Assembly (NCBI RefSeq): GCF_037975245.1
Contig: NC_092561.1
Coordinates: 11,527,001 to 11,591,000 of the forward strand
Origin: Apostichopus japonicus
Lineage: Eukaryota; Echinodermata; Holothuroidea; Aspidochirotida; Stichopodidae
Reading direction: 5' to 3'
DNA length: 64,000 bases
The translations under genes and the position numbers were made by a program. The notes below the pieces were generated by a model. It saw only the letters and a program-made list of their open reading frames with translations, had not been told where the DNA came from and searched no databases. Positions 1-61,700 of this stretch are shown here, piece after piece. Each line of letters starts with the position of its first letter. The first letter of the stretch is position 1.

Positions 1-3000
1 ATGAGCCAACAGTTGTCCAATTCCTATGGATAAATTGGACAACAGTTAATACTTTTGGCAGATGTATCACCAACACTTTAAGACATTTAAAAGGTTTCTA
101 TGGGAGATGTTCTATTATTTCAAATATAATGTATGAACAAACAGCTAAAGAGTATGAAAGTAACTTTGCCTATGTAGTACTGGAGTGTGTTGTCTAAGAG
201 GCTAGTTTGTAACTGACACAGGTTGTATGGTGCATGATACCAATGCAATGTTTATGTTAATAGCTAATAACAGCCCTCATCTCTTGCAAATGTGTTTAGA
301 AAGTTGGATAGATGGAAGAAACCTGGAATATATTCCACAATTGAGTACGTTTGTTACATGTTTGAAGATTAGATATTTCATAGTTGTGTCATATTGAGGG
401 TATATAATTAAACCATCAGCAAGTTAAGGTTGATGTTAATTTCGAGTATAATGCTATGGTAAGTCCATAATTCTCCAAGATATTATAAAATAGTGATTCA
501 TTTAACAAATCATTGGTACCCTGAGTAACTGCTCACTGAGATTAAAATGGATGTTTGATCATGAAATTTGTATTGCCTATCATTACAGGGTTGTGAAGAC
601 TTCACAAGAAATCCAATGTTATGTGTCATCATTGATATCATTTTATTAATGACTTGTTCAAGGTATTAAACACACTCAACCAGGCTGATCATTAAATCAT
701 GTGATTAGTTTTGTGGAGTTTAATCAATGTATGGCTATAATTAATTTATTATGCAAATTTTAATCGCAGTCTTAACGTACTATATGCACTACAAGTGCAC
801 TGCATGGTTACACTAATAGATTATGGAGAACAACTCATTACCCATGTGTGCAAAAAGCATTATGTATAGTGCATCTTACATACAAATTCAGTTTACAATG
901 AAAGATCATGGAGAATTTTTTAACTTTTATGTATATATTTTTTTCCTTCAAGTTATGGTTATTTAATTTGATTGATTTCAAAAAAATTAGCGACATACTT
1001 TGTGCTGTATATCAAGGAAACGATTTAAAATAAAAGACAGCAGTGTTTCAGTATTATTAATATTTGTCATTCATACCTGCTTGTGTGTTTATTAAAAGAA
1101 TAGTCCAGGTCAACATTTCGGTTTGATATGTTAAAGAGGAACATAATGTAAGCATTTTGTTGAAATTTGCATTCAATTCCTATCTACTGTTTTTGAGATA
1201 TTGGAAGTTGAAGTTGCCACCTGTGGTACCAAAAGTGAACTTGGAGCAAACAGGTGTGACGTCATAGTTGCATACTGATAAATAATGTTTTGTTTTCCTT
1301 TAAAGTTTATGTCTAATTTTATACTCCACAATTGGATGCATCCATAACGTTAGTACAATAGGTATAAGTATTTTATAAACTTCACATCCCCTATAGACAA
1401 ACTAGTAACCCTATCCAATCCAAGGCAAAAAAATCCCAGAAACTCAGTGAACATCGATGGATTAATTTAATGTCACCTTAGTGATTAAAGGCATGCTATG
1501 ATCTCTGTGGATAACTTGACAAATGCATTTAAGTTATTCCTGTAAAATAATTGACTACTCTATTAGTGAAATGCTACAACTTGCAGAGCAAAGACTTTCT
1601 GTACTTTAAAGAGTATTTGATGTAAAAGATAGATTATTTGCAAAGAAAACATTTTGATCAGTCATCATAAAATGTCATCATTTTCATCATAGCAGTTGTG
1701 TAACCTGCTGATTAAACACTACACTTCACTGTGGTCAGTTGTGACTTCTGTTTTGCTGCTTGGAGGAGAAGGGGGGGGTGCTACAAAGTGGTGAATGAGG
1801 TTGGATATAAAAGATAATATCCAAAAAGGGACAGTATATTCCTTAGACCCTGAGATCATATAATCTGACAACATTGCACAGACTTTCCTTGTATTTTTGT
1901 TCTAAGAAATGTTGCCTTTTCCTCATTAGTATCAGAGAGTGGCCTTACAACTTGTCTTAGATGCCTGCTTTGCATATTTGATAAAGTCTTCATTTTAACC
2001 TTGATACTAAGCTTGGACATTAGATCTTACAAAGCTCCAATGTTTTTGCTATAATGAAAAAATCCTCAATTAGTGTCTGAGGTAGCTTCACCCATTTCCT
2101 ACAATGCCTTCATTGAATATCCCATCTGAGCAGAAGGTGTGCACTGCTAGTAAAGAACATGAAAAACAATAATGAACAAAATCAAGACTATGTCTGTCAA
2201 CAGTGTAAATATTCATGTATTTGATTTTTAAGTAAACAAGATATAATTTAGAGAAGGCACAATCTATTGCTTAATGTAACAAATATGTTGAACCTGTTCG
2301 GCAAGACATTGGCAAAGTAAAACCTGTAAGAAATAAATAAGCAAGTTTTTCATTAAAATTATGCACATTGTTACAAAAGTATAAAGAAACTTTATACAAC
2401 TAAAAAAATACCCTATGGTTACCAAAATAGGAAAGAAGAAAGAAAGAAATACTAATAATAAAGTTTTCTACCATTTTTCCATCACCATATCTATAGACTG
2501 AAGCAGTGTTTTAATATTCTTACAAATTAATCTAAGATACTGTTTGAAATTCAAACAGGTATTAACAGAAGACTATGTGATGTTTAACTACAAAGCATTT
2601 AATTGAAATCCTCATAGAAAAGCATTGAATCTTTCTTATTTCATATACAGTTCTACATTAAGCATACCGTCTGTCGTAGTTTGAGATGGTCAAGTGCTCC
2701 TCGGTGAGATTGAATGAAGCTTACCATGGCTACTTATAGAACTTACTAACATTGTAAATCATACTTACAATTTCTCTTCATGCTACTATCTCACTTCTCA
2801 GAAGAATCAGTTACCCAAACCCACCGGATTGCTGATCATGAATTGGAAGTCAAAGCACCTGACTATAAATCTGGTACTTCCGGGCAGATATTAGTTACAT
2901 TCAACGCAATCGTTCAATCTAGCACTAGCAATGTCAGCACAGAATAAAAAGATTGCTTGTCATCTATGGAGGCAGCTTAACCATGAGAAAAGAGAATTAC

Positions 3001-3330
3001 TTACAAGCCTGCAATGACATTATATGAAACATTCTATTTTAGTATGAAATCATTCCTATTATTACAAACTTTATTATATGGTGATGACCTGGGTTACAGA
3101 TCTCTGAAATGAAGCTTCTGGAGCTGTAGATAGAATCACTTCATTCATACACTTGTCCAGACTATAAGTTCCATATTAGCAAGCCAAGCAGCACCCACTA
3201 GACAGTTACAAGTATAAGGTCCTGTATCATTTTCTGTACTCCCAATAATTGACACGAGCCCAGCAGGCACTATGGTTCCTTGCATAGTGGGATATTAAAG
3301 TGTTGTATGTCATCACACAATTTCATATCA
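1..3330. other. 3' flanking DNA without a recognisable gene
   Basis: AT-rich sequence with no ORF of interest on either strand. At about 1075-1390 the composition changes and a consensus CRE palindrome (TGACGTCA, 1258-1265) occurs in what reads like a dispersed repeat. A poly-G tract lies at about 1771-1778. Nothing else is evident. Confidence 0.5.
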
Positions 3331-3339
3331 TTTGCCAAC

Positions 3340-3800
3340 ATGTAAAAGCTTTTAACCAACAACTGCATCCCAAGTCTGGATACATTCTGATTTAAGGTTG
3401 TGGAGTTATTGAAATTTTGGCCCTCCCCAAAATTGGGCCCAATACAATTTAGCACTTAAATGGTCCCAAAAATATTTTAGAGGTAGAAACAATATGTAGA
3501 AACAAAATTTGGGCTCACCCAGTCAGAATATTTTGGTGCCCAGATGGCCTACATGTACCAGCCATTAACCAACAACTGTACCAACTTTGGCTACAATCCG
3601 ACACAAGGTTGCAGAGTTATATTGCAATGTTAAGAAAAAGTGGGCCCAGTCTAAAAATGGGCCCGGAACTTTGGGGGCTTACATAGTCCCAATAAAGCAG
3701 GTTTACAATTACCAGTTATTAACCAACAATTGTATACCAAGTTTGGCTACAATCCAACTTCAGGTTGCAGAGTTATTTCATTGTTAAGATTTTTACGTTT
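3340..3800. repeat. Three diverged copies of a 'TTAACCAACAA...GGTTGCAGAG' repeat
   Basis: The phrase TTAACCAACAA(C/T)TG followed by GG.TACA.TC.GA and AGGTTG(C/T)(A/G)GAGTTAT occurs near 3353, 3566 and 3718, each followed by a GGGCCC-containing stretch in the first two. This is a degenerate tandem or interspersed family in the gene's 3' flank. Confidence 0.6.
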
Positions 3801-4015
3801 GACCGCATAACCTCTCTAATATTCATAAGGTCAATGCCAAAATGATAGGGCATCGCACACCCAAGCAAGTGTCACAAATGCAAACACACGCCAACCTGAC
3901 TGCATAGGCTCCTTTGAGGGATTCTGGACTCCATGCAGATAGCACAAAGCGTCTTGTTCAAGGTCAATAAATTGAAACTGCCCCTCCCCCTAAGATGAAA
4001 TCCTGGCTACGCACT
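3800..4015. repeat. Dispersed-repeat 3' end and hAT-like terminal fragment
   Basis: 3860-3935 has the 'AAATGCAAACACACGCC...GACTGCATAG' ending seen also near 20960. Next to it, 3975-4010 reads CCCCTCCCCCTAAGATG...CCTGGCTACGCA, resembling a terminus of the element at 57506-57797. Both look like remnants. Confidence 0.4.
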
Positions 4016-4847
4016 TGTCAATGACTAGGATAATATTAATATACAATGTTTGAAATATTTAAAGTTGAGGTTGTTCAATAGTCAAGTATTTTCATTGGTT
4101 ATTTATATGTAATTTCCATGTTGGTAAACACAATGGAATGTTCTGTTAGAATTGCATAGTATCTGGACTATCAGCAAGAGTAGTACTGATACTATATATT
4201 ATTTAATTACACTCACCCTCTTTCACAAACAACCATAAACCATGTTTAGCTATATACTATATAAGATTGGAAGACTGAAATATAAGGCAGCAGAAAAGCT
4301 TTATATTCAATTCTAAAGAAATTTCTTAATTTGGTTATTGCATTTGGATGGATAGGAATTAACACAAAATTAACTACCAAACTCAGATAAGTTCTGAAAT
4401 TTCAATGACATCCACACTAAAGGAGCCTTTACTCCATATATTTAATTGAGGAGTTTTAGGAAAAAGACTGAACTTTGACACGATAAAGACATGCATTGAA
4501 AACAGTCCTCATATGTGCAGACTTCAATATCATTAATATTTTAAATATATTATCATAATAATTATAAAAAAACTGGCAAAATTCAATATGCTGGCAATAA
4601 ATCTGGTAAACAGATGGTGTAAAGTTTCATTCTATAATGACTTGTTGACATCAAGATGATCAAATATTTTACCATCGCTATGAGAATTCCCTACAAAGGA
4701 CAATTAATCAACGATGAAATATCAACTAAAAACTTGCGATCAACATAGAGTTGCCAGATGCAAAATTTTCCACACACATCATTTTAAAGGCACACTAACT
4801 TGTTTTCAAATTCAATCTGTTATAATTAAATTTAGCGTTTAATTCAG

Positions 4848-5165
4848 TCTTTACAATAGCTGACTGGTTAACTAAGTTTAAACAATAAACAAAAGATGAA
4901 CATTTACTCAAAACAAAGACAATAATTGTCATTTTGGCATCTCTTAAAGTTCACTATAACTTTCTTAAAGTTGGCAGAGGCCAGCCACTGTCCATAAAAT
5001 ATTTCATTACAAAAATATAATAGCTTTCCAGGAACAATGGAAAGTTGGCTTTCTAGGGAGCTTCTCTCTTTAAAGACCAGTCATGTTTAGGTTGCTATGG
5101 CAGCCCTTCCCAAATCTCTTGTGTATATGATGCATGGAGTCAGGAATCAACTGCTGTCCTGCATC
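4848..5165 (-). other. Probable start of the 3' UTR
   Basis: Sequence directly after the stop codon. The nearest polyadenylation-like hexamer on the minus strand is ATTAAA at about 4848-4853. A canonical AATAAA appears further on at about 3070-3075. I cannot tell which, if either, is used. Confidence 0.35.
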
Positions 5166-53618
<48,453 letters not shown>

Positions 53619-53689
53619 GCAGCAGTAGCTTTGTAACTCCCGAACTGCGATAGTAGCTGATACTTAGAATTATCCTCCATAAGACATTT

Positions 53690-54060
53690 TCAGAATTTGA
53701 TCTGTTAACCTCCACAAAAATTAGGTTTCTTGTAGCAACAAGGTGGATCTTATAGTGTCTGACCTTAAATGACCTTAAACGAACTCACTATTAAGGTGGA
53801 TGTGCAGGCCAGTATAAAGTTCATCAAAGTGTACTTTTGACTATTTTGCTTGCAAGGCTTTGAAATTTTGATTCTATTGACCTCAATGACCCCAATGACC
53901 TTTAATCTTTTATCGGTCAAGCTCAGCCCAATCAATGTTGGGTATGGTCTAACAACATGGGTGTAACAGACTAACACCATTGGGTATGGTCTAACACCAT
54001 GGGTCTAACACCATTGGGTATGGTCTAACACCATGGTCTAACACCACTGGGTATGGTCTA
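53690..54060. repeat. DR1-type repeat fragment and short CACCATTGGGTATGG satellite
   Basis: Near 53690-53910 is a diverged copy of the dispersed family (GACCTCAATGACCCCAATGACC). From about 53935 to 54060, the phrase TTGGGTATGGTCTAACA(C)CATGG(GT) is repeated about four times with small changes. Confidence 0.75.
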
Positions 54061-54367
54061 GCTTACCAAAATGGGACAGAGACGTTCCAAAAAAGAGGAA
54101 ACAAACACTTTTTTTGTTTCTCAAAACGTTGATTCGAGATGACTCCTTTATTGATTTTATTCTTTTGATTGACTTGTGTGAGATAATTATAGTAACAGAT
54201 AATGTCCACGAAAATCAGTTGAGATTACATTGGACGGTACAATTTGTTATACAAACAACTGATGTATGAAGCGTTCACTTCGAAGACTAAGACTCTAGTC
54301 ATCTCAGTCGCCAAGCTGGCTCGATTCAGCCATACGGACACACATAGTCTACACATGTATACTTCCA

Positions 54368-54440
54368 CAGCCAACTAAATGTGAGTTATGTGACACTACA
54401 TTTATAATCAAGGAGGGGCATGGTTGGTCAATGGGAGAAT
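54368..54440 (-). promoter_or_regulatory. Weak promoter candidate for the phosphatase gene
   Basis: On the minus strand a TATA-like TATAAATG (54399-54406) lies downstream of an inverted CCAAT (ATTGGTC, near 54494) and a CCCCTCC box. A donor-like TTTTG/GTAAGC at 54067/54066 could close a 5' non-coding exon leading to 53644. These are short motifs of the kind that occur by chance, so this is a guess at the transcription start. Confidence 0.2.
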
Positions 54441-55139
54441 AAATAAATGACTATTTAATATATGCATGCAAGGTTATGACTTCACTGAAAAACTGACCAA
54501 TGAGAGCTATTCTAAGATGTTCTCTGTGGACATTCCATTTACAGTACCACGACAATCACGCGCAAAGCACAAGTGTCACCTTGGGCTATTCTAAGGAAAA
54601 TACGGCCTGGCAGAAACAATATACAGTAAATAAATTAATAATTGGCGTGAAAAAGTACTAGTCTTTCTGGATAGTTGAAGAAGTAAACAACTATCAAAGA
54701 AGACGCTGAAAAGTGCTGAGGATCCCTGGATATTAAGGGCGTGACTGTGAGTTGCATTAAAGAAGCAGGCCTAACATTTGACATGACATCCCCCTTGGTT
54801 CTTGCAAGTGAAACCACATCTGAATACAAAATATGAAACTACACTGTGCTGTGAGAAACCCTTATAGATACACTCCATATCATGAATCATACAAGCACAT
54901 AAGAAGGAAAGGAAGTAAGCAAAGGTCATACAAATCTGATTTGTCATCATACGTTTATTCAAATGCAAGACAACCATTGAGCAAGCACCAATGAGCTCAG
55001 GAAGAAAGGCAGGAAAACGTCTCAAAAACCAGTCATTCTATTAGTGAGAGGCAACCATGGCATATATCTAACAACATTCATGAAAAACATTGTTCTTACA
55101 TAACTTTGCAACTTCAGCAAACACAAAAACATGAGGAGA

Positions 55140-55200
55140 ACACTTTATTTATCTCACAGGGCTCCCTGTGAGATAAAAAAAAAGAAAAAAAAAAAGAAGA
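55140..55200. repeat. A-rich tract with short inverted repeat
   Basis: TTATCTCACAGGG-CTCC-CCTGTGAGATAA is a perfect 13-bp inverted repeat (55151-55180), followed by a run of A and G. It could form a hairpin. The A-rich run may be the tail of a retroposed copy. Confidence 0.6.
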
Positions 55201-55929
55201 AGACAAAAACTGAACCTGGTATATACATGCATCTGTGGTAAACAACACACGAAGATCACTATGTTAAGTTCAGGTTAACAATACTATGACATATATATAT
55301 AGTGCAGGATTAATGTTCAAATATGCACCGAGAGGTAAATAACCAGCATCCTAGTATCATGTACCACACCTTACCAATTTGGAAGTATGAAGTTCAACCA
55401 AGCTGCACTTTTTTAGATATCTTGTTCACAAGTATCATATACACACAAACAAATACTCACACATACCGTACACAATATCATGAGCACAAAGATTCCTTTT
55501 GCCCTCAGCAAGGCATAATTTCGATCAAAATTTCCCATGTAAGCAGTTGCTATAGTGTTTACCCAATTATATTATAATGTGTATAGAGACAAGAAGACTT
55601 TTCCAGGAAGGTCTAACCTTACTTATTGGCAGCTTCCTACATCACTGTTGAATGCTTTTGGTTTCATCAACCTTTTACTGTGTACAGTGTGTTCAGATAC
55701 AGTACTAAGTGTTTCCAGTACGGTGAGTGTGATCAGAATCGGCTGCAGAACTTAACAAGAGGGCAATCCATGGAGTTGCAGATCTCATCTCTTTAATGAC
55801 AAAAGTGATTGTTGGGTTACTTCTGAATGCATCTGGTTGCTATCTTCGTTAATAGGCTGGAATCCAGTTTTTGATGTATGGTTTAGTAGAAAAAATGATA
55901 AGGATATGGAACCCTCAACAATCTGGTAG

Positions 55930-56520
55930 TTTAGTGGCTTTTTCCTACATGTTGACAAGCAGAAATGACTAAAACCAATTTTTAGGCTTTTTGACCTCTG
56001 ACCTATGGTGCCATCAATCATGCAGGCACAAGCTTACATGATCCGGCACCTACCCACCAAATTTAAACTTGATCTGATTTACGTGTTAAGAGGTCACGAC
56101 ATACTTAATTGCAAAATTTAGGCCAATTTGATCTACACTGCCCTTGACCTGACCCTTAAAAACCACATAAGTACTCTTTTTCATATCTGTTCCCTTATTC
56201 TCTACATATCATGTGGTTCAATTACTTTTTTCAACATACTGACAAGCAGGTCATGGCTAAAAAAGTTTTGGGTAGTTGACCTCTGACATTAGACTCATGA
56301 CGTCACCAATCACGCAGGCACAAGTTTTCATGGTCAACAAGTTAAGGAACCGCATTTACAGTGTAGGAGTTTGCAGCACACGGTTTCGCACAATTTTAGC
56401 CAATTTGACCTTTGACCCAGACCCTAAACCTGTCTTTTCTTAAATTGCGTTTCATTATTCTCTACATATCTTGTGGTGTAATGCCTTTTTTCTACACAAT
56501 CAGGAAAAAGCTAAAAACAG
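55930..56520. repeat. Two diverged copies of a roughly 280-bp repeat
   Basis: The phrases TACATGTTGACAAGCAG/CATACTGACAAGCAGG, GACCTCTGAC..., CA(T/C)GCAGGCACAAG and TTATTCTCTACATATC(A/T)TGTGGT each occur twice, 260-295 bp apart. The second copy contains CCAATTTGACCTTTGACCC, linking it to the DR1-type families. Confidence 0.7.
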
Positions 56521-57505
56521 CTTTCCTGTGGATGTAAACTTGGTCTACCGAAGCAGAGTTGTGGTATTAGATGAGAATTCATAAAATATGTTAGAACTAT
56601 TGACCCTGTCAAAAATGCTGATCCAGCTCAGACTGAAGAAACAATGCTCACAGACTTATAAGGTTTTCCGTTCGTTGATTATCAATTTGTCCATTGTTAA
56701 GATTTTATGTCTCGTCTCTCTAAAGGTAGTCAGGCACACCCAGTTCCTGACAAATCGGGCGATTATAAATGGATCATAGCCCAAGGACCAGGTTCCCGAA
56801 AACTGAGAGAAATTCCCTGGCAACAAACTATAACACTTTCAGATATCCACTGATTTACTTCGGTAGAAAATCATTTCTGGAGATTTTTCTAACCTCCCCC
56901 CCCTTGTTTTACACACATGCACCACCATTCCACTCAAGAGAACTCGATTGTCCTAAACGAGCTACCGTAGTGATAGATTGCATGCGTAGTTCACACTTTA
57001 TATGTTGGTACAGCTTTACACTTCGACTCATAACCGTACTGTAAGTCCTCGTGCAGGTGCATATTTATTTGCATATTCTTAATGTAGAGATTTTGGAGGC
57101 CTACACAAGTAGGACGTGGCTGCCTGTCTTATAGTACACAATCACAACTATTCTCATTTATGACAACGAGTTAGAAGAAGACTCAACTGAATGGGATCAG
57201 GGAGAGGGATGTGTGTATGTCAAAGCAAGGTACATGAAAATGGGAAATTTATAACACAATTGCAAAAACGTAAAGCACTCGTCCAGAAAAGAAACACAAT
57301 TTGGACCGCCCAGAATATTCCATGCGTGTCGGGTAATATATTATAGCATCGTGTATAGGCTATTATATACGGTACAGATAACCTCACACCAGGCTACAAA
57401 TTGAGATGTACTCCTTCCCCCTCCCCAACCAGACCATCCTGTGATTAATTAGATAAATTACATTTTATTATCGTAATACTGGGAAATACCATACTCCACT
57501 ACAAT

Positions 57506-57797
57506 CAGGCGCGTAGCCAGGAATTTGCCAAGGGAGGGGCGAAACTGTAGATTTGGCATTGCAAACTTTTCTAAGCGTAGTGCCACCATGATTGGCACGA
57601 AGCGTACAAGAAAATTTTGGCTGAAAATGCCTCCCAGATTGCTGGAAATGGCACTTCCCAGGCCTTGTAAGTTGTATCTTAGCATCTTCTCTTTTGAAAA
57701 TATTAGCGATATCATTAAAACATTAAAAACAAAAAATATGCTCAAGGGGGGGGGGACGGCTGCCACCTTCGCCCCCCCCCCCTTGGCTACGCGCCTG
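57506..57797. mobile_element. 292-bp non-autonomous hAT-like element
   Basis: Terminal inverted repeats CAGGCGCGTAGCCA at the left and, reversed, at the right, with a perfect 8-bp target duplication ACTACAAT at 57498-57505 and 57798-57805. The interior has poly-G/poly-C tracts near the right end and no transposase. The lack of change in the target duplication suggests a recent insertion. Confidence 0.9.
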
Positions 57798-58290
57798 ACT
57801 ACAATACACACACTATGAATATTATGCACGTACGTGCAAGCAAAGTGTACATGTAGTGTACACTTAATCGCACTTAGGCTAACATCCTAACTGGCGGACG
57901 TGCGGCGAGTTTGCCGACGGAATTATACAGATAAAGATTGTCACTACGAGACACGGTAAGTGACATACTGTTTCAAAAGATTTGGTATAGAAAGGTAGCA
58001 GTTGGTCAAGGAGATGAATTTCAAAGCCTATCAGTACCATATAGGCTACGTACAGTAGCTATAGATCTAATGTTAGGCTTAGTAATAGTAGTACTAGTAG
58101 CGTAGTTGCAGGATGGTGGTCAGGCCATTGGTGCGATAAAATCGCTTAAAATGAGTATCTGGTTGTAAAGTTGAACACGACATAACATTAATTAGGAATA
58201 GTCACGGGTGCTTGACTGTGTAAAAATCGTACTGAGATAGTAATGAATGTGTGCATCAAACATATATAGTACCTGTAGAAACATGAAGCA

Positions 58291-58545
58291 CCCAGCAAAC
58301 GCAAAAACCTTTTTAGAACGTTATTAAAACGTTCGTCTTTTGTTTTGATAACGGTATTTGTGGTGTCATAAATATGTCACGAAAACGTTTTCAGGCTATT
58401 ATTTTCAAACATTTTTCGTTAAAACATTAATATCTCCTAAAAACTTTATGCCGACGTTTTTATAACCGCACCACATTTAACGTTATAAAAACATATTTTA
58501 GAGGCTCTTTTGAAAATATTATGATAACGTTTAGTTTTTGCTGGG
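58291..58545. mobile_element. AACGTT-rich MITE-like palindrome
   Basis: Begins CCCAGCAAACGCAAAAACC and ends AACGTTTAGTTTTTGCTGGG, so the ends are inverted repeats interrupted by a few bases. The interior has repeated AACGTT, AAAACGTT and ATAACGTT. No target duplication is obvious. It looks like a short non-autonomous element. Confidence 0.7.
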
Positions 58546-59715
58546 CAGCCCCCACCCCCCCCCTCACGCAAATGGAACGGATGGTACGTATCGTGCAATG
58601 TTTAATGGGACAAACGGCCCAAACGTTTCCATATGCACCCTCCCCTTCTGTGTACAAACCACAAAAACATTTATTTAATCGTACGTGGATAGCACCTGTA
58701 GAATTCGTGTTTGACAGTTTAACAGTTTGTTATAAGAACAAGGCTACAAGCCATCATTATGTAGTTGTTTTCATATCGGGATACATTGTAAGGACAATTA
58801 TTAGTTCCGGTTTTGCCTAACAGGATGGAAGTGATTCATACGCATATCGGTCTGTGGAATGGGTCTGATATCACAGAAGAACAATTACCTGCTGCATAGA
58901 GCTTTATAATAACCATTGGCCACACGGTAATTTATTTTCAAGATACACGAGGAAAACTGACTACTGTACTGAGGTTGATTTTGTATGGAATGACCTATTA
59001 TTGATTTATGTATAATGTATATACTTGCTCAATTTACCAGCAAACAACCAGCGAAACTGTTCAATCAAGTTTGGTTTAATTTCGCAGTTTGTACTCACCA
59101 GTCTGGTTCTTACATATACTCCATCTTTAACTTTTATATAAGCTATGTCTGAAAACAAAATCCTTAACTTAATGCCACTAAAATCACAATAGGAATAACT
59201 AAATATAAAGCACCAACTTTTCTGTACTGGATTATGCAGTTGCCTTACAACTGTTGCACTACAATTGTCATGTACAATTGTACAGTATATCAGCTTTAAT
59301 GGTCGGAATATGTTATTTACAGAGGTATCCAAATATATCGATCATGGCTTGTTCAAAGTTACAACCCAACACATAATACAGCCTTCCTCCAGTCCTGCAT
59401 GGAATGTGTCTATCCTATTATAATATTACAGGTGCGGATTTTCTCCCAATTCCATCTCCATATATCCCCGCCCACCCCTCACCTCCCCCGGTCCCCAATG
59501 GACACTTGTTCCCTACTTTAATTCACTTTCATCTTTAGAAGTCCTGGCACTACTCAAAAATGAAACCTTCAATCCATTGCAACAGCAACAGTGTACGTAA
59601 AATACTACATTCCCTCTTCAAAAATGGCACATACCTTCCAAACAATTGCCGATTTCCAGCTAATTGAATGTTCTAAGCAAGGATATATGCGGTGTTTTTT
59701 TCTTTTCTTTCTGCA
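58546..59715. other. Upstream flanking sequence without recognised features
   Basis: Apart from short C-rich tracts (58546-58563, 59463-59500) I see no gene, repeat array or element ends. The open frames on both strands are short and show no family resemblance. Confidence 0.5.
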
Positions 59716-60070
59716 AGCCGATGGTTACGCAAGATTTTCCCGTTGACTTAGTTTGGTGTTAGGCTACCACGTGGTCGAAGATAGCAGCAATAATGAAAGT
59801 ACTCCATGGATATTTTAGTTCCAGCTAACTGCGTCACAATTTAAGCAAATAAACAGATGGATATGCTAGATTTCCCCCATTGACTTAAGGTGGAGTTAGG
59901 CTACCATGTGGTCGAAGATAGCAGCAATAACGAAAGTATTCGGTGAATATTATTAGTGCCAGCTAACTGCGACACAATTTGAGCGAATAAACAGATGGTT
60001 AGGCTAGATTTCCGTGTTGACTCTTTGTGATTTAAACTATACCCTGTGGTCAGAGATTTGTGGGGATTTA
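59716..60070. repeat. Three tandem copies of a 137-bp unit
   Basis: Copies start at about 59720, 59856 and 59994 with GATGG(T/A)TA(C/T/G)GC(A/T)AGATTT. The first two are full length and share GTGGTCGAAGATAGCAGCAA and CAGCTAACTGCG. The third is cut after about 70 bp. Confidence 0.85.
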
Positions 60071-61333
60071 ACGCAAACCTAGATTTTCGAATGCACGTGT
60101 CCTTGTTGTCATCAATCAGCTAGTTCTGGTAGTCCATAGCAAGCGCTTTCTTCTCATAGTTGAAATTCTCAAAATTATTATTTTGCATTCATTCATTTCA
60201 TAGAAGGAAAGACTGGCAAGGAAATTTGCGGGATGTTAAGATGGATGATAGACAAAAATAATCGCAAGTGGCTTTTTATTAAACGTTCATTCCAAATACG
60301 ATCGTTTAGCGATGAATTGCTACACGGTCACAGCCGTAATGACTGTTTAATTCAAGTTGAGAGCTGAAATTTATTCAGGGGAAATTCCGACTTGACAACT
60401 TTGGACATGCGGGATATGAAATCAAATTGCGGGAATCGCGCAATCCCGCGGCTAATGCGAACCCTGAATCGTAGTAAAGAAATAGTCGGAAGTATTTTTT
60501 TGGAAGGTTTTCCTTTATTTCATGTGCATTTGCATTATTATTTATTATACATCAAACATGAAATTCAGTTGTTCAAAACAACAGCAGTATCGTTGAAAAA
60601 GTAAATTCCGGAGCGTATAGTAATCTGCCATTATGAACATTGTGTATGGCTGGTTCCAATATTTGGTCCGGAGTTTCGGGTACCCGTTACCCGACCGGGT
60701 AATGATAACGGGTAGAAGGTTCCGATTTTTTGCTACCTGACTCAGACCTAGTTCATTGGCTATTTATCGATATACTATGTGCATGTATAAGTACATTATA
60801 TCGTTCTTGAGTACTGCTAGATCAGGTTACTCGTAACCATATGATATTGTCCTCCTGGTATAGTACAGGCATTTCCACGGTAAAGATATCAAGGTTTTAG
60901 TCTATGTGTCTCTGAGAAACGATATGGAATCGATGTGCCCTTACACACATCGGCAGTATAATAGGTGGCCAAAATTATACAAATCATTTAGTCACGAAGT
61001 TCGTTCACCTAAACATTGCATAAACGCACAAGAAACTTTCAAACACAGGTATATTTCTATATCCGTAGGTGTTCTTGAACTTTGCAAAACACCAACAAAA
61101 TTTGCATCTTAGGCAAATACACACGACTTTTCAGAGAAAAGAAGAGAAGCGTAGCAATAGGTGGTTCCTGGGGCCCCCGATGTCTAATGCCCCCAGCCCC
61201 CCAAGAGCTGATTCCAACTTTTTGATCCAACTGATCACAACTGCCAACTTGTCATGTTTTGCATGAATAATTGCCAACATGCATATATGCATTTGTCCTG
61301 TATTCTACTAGCTCTAGTATTTCTACTTTATGA
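60071..61333. other. Upstream flanking sequence without recognised features
   Basis: AT-rich to mixed sequence with short open frames only. No repeat, element ends or exon-like conservation are evident. A GC-richer patch at 61170-61210 (GGGGCCCCCGATG...CCCCCAGCCCCCC) could be an element remnant. Confidence 0.45.
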
Positions 61334-61700
61334 CAGTGGCGTAGGAAGGTACTTTTGAGTGGGGGGGCTGAAGATGGATGGCCGGCCTGGGGGAGGGGTC
61401 TAAGGGGAGGGGGTGTCCCCCTCCCCTTTGGATTTTTTTTGCATTTCCAGGTGGCCTCAGATGCAATTTGGTGCAATATAGCACACTTCAACCCACCCAC
61501 TCCATTTTGTATATAATTTTGCATTTTCACCTGGCCTTAGATGCAATTTGTTGCTCTAAATGAGATTTTTTTCTCATTTGGAAATGAAAAAGGGGTTTTC
61601 TGACTTGCGAAGCGGGGGGGCGGAATGATACTTCCGCCCCTCCACATTTTTCACTGGGGGGGCTGGCGCCCCCCCAGCCCCCCCGGTTCCTACGCCCTTG
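61334..61700. mobile_element. 367-bp non-autonomous hAT-like element, complete
   Basis: Terminal inverted repeats CAGTGGCGTAGGAA and, reversed at the right, CAAGGGCGTAGGAA, with a perfect 8-bp target duplication CTTTATGA at 61326-61333 and 61701-61708. Inside are strong hairpins (GGAGGGGGTGTCCCCCTCC, GGGGGGGCTGGCGCCCCCCC). A truncated relative is at 26131-26425, and part of the interior is shared with the hAT element at 15392-16661. Confidence 0.92.

Noticed and set aside
54067-54140. Coding first exon ending at the 54066 donor (reads FVSSFLERLCPIL into VVLICC)
   Set aside because: In the required frame a stop lies 18 codons or so upstream and there is no ATG between. At best it is 5' untranslated.
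54771-55025. Minus-strand ORF with a hydrophobic stretch as the missing signal-peptide exon
   Set aside because: I found no donor in the right phase to join it to 53353.
57458-57829. 123-codon minus-strand ORF upstream of the gene
   Set aside because: It lies almost wholly in the hAT-like element at 57506-57797.
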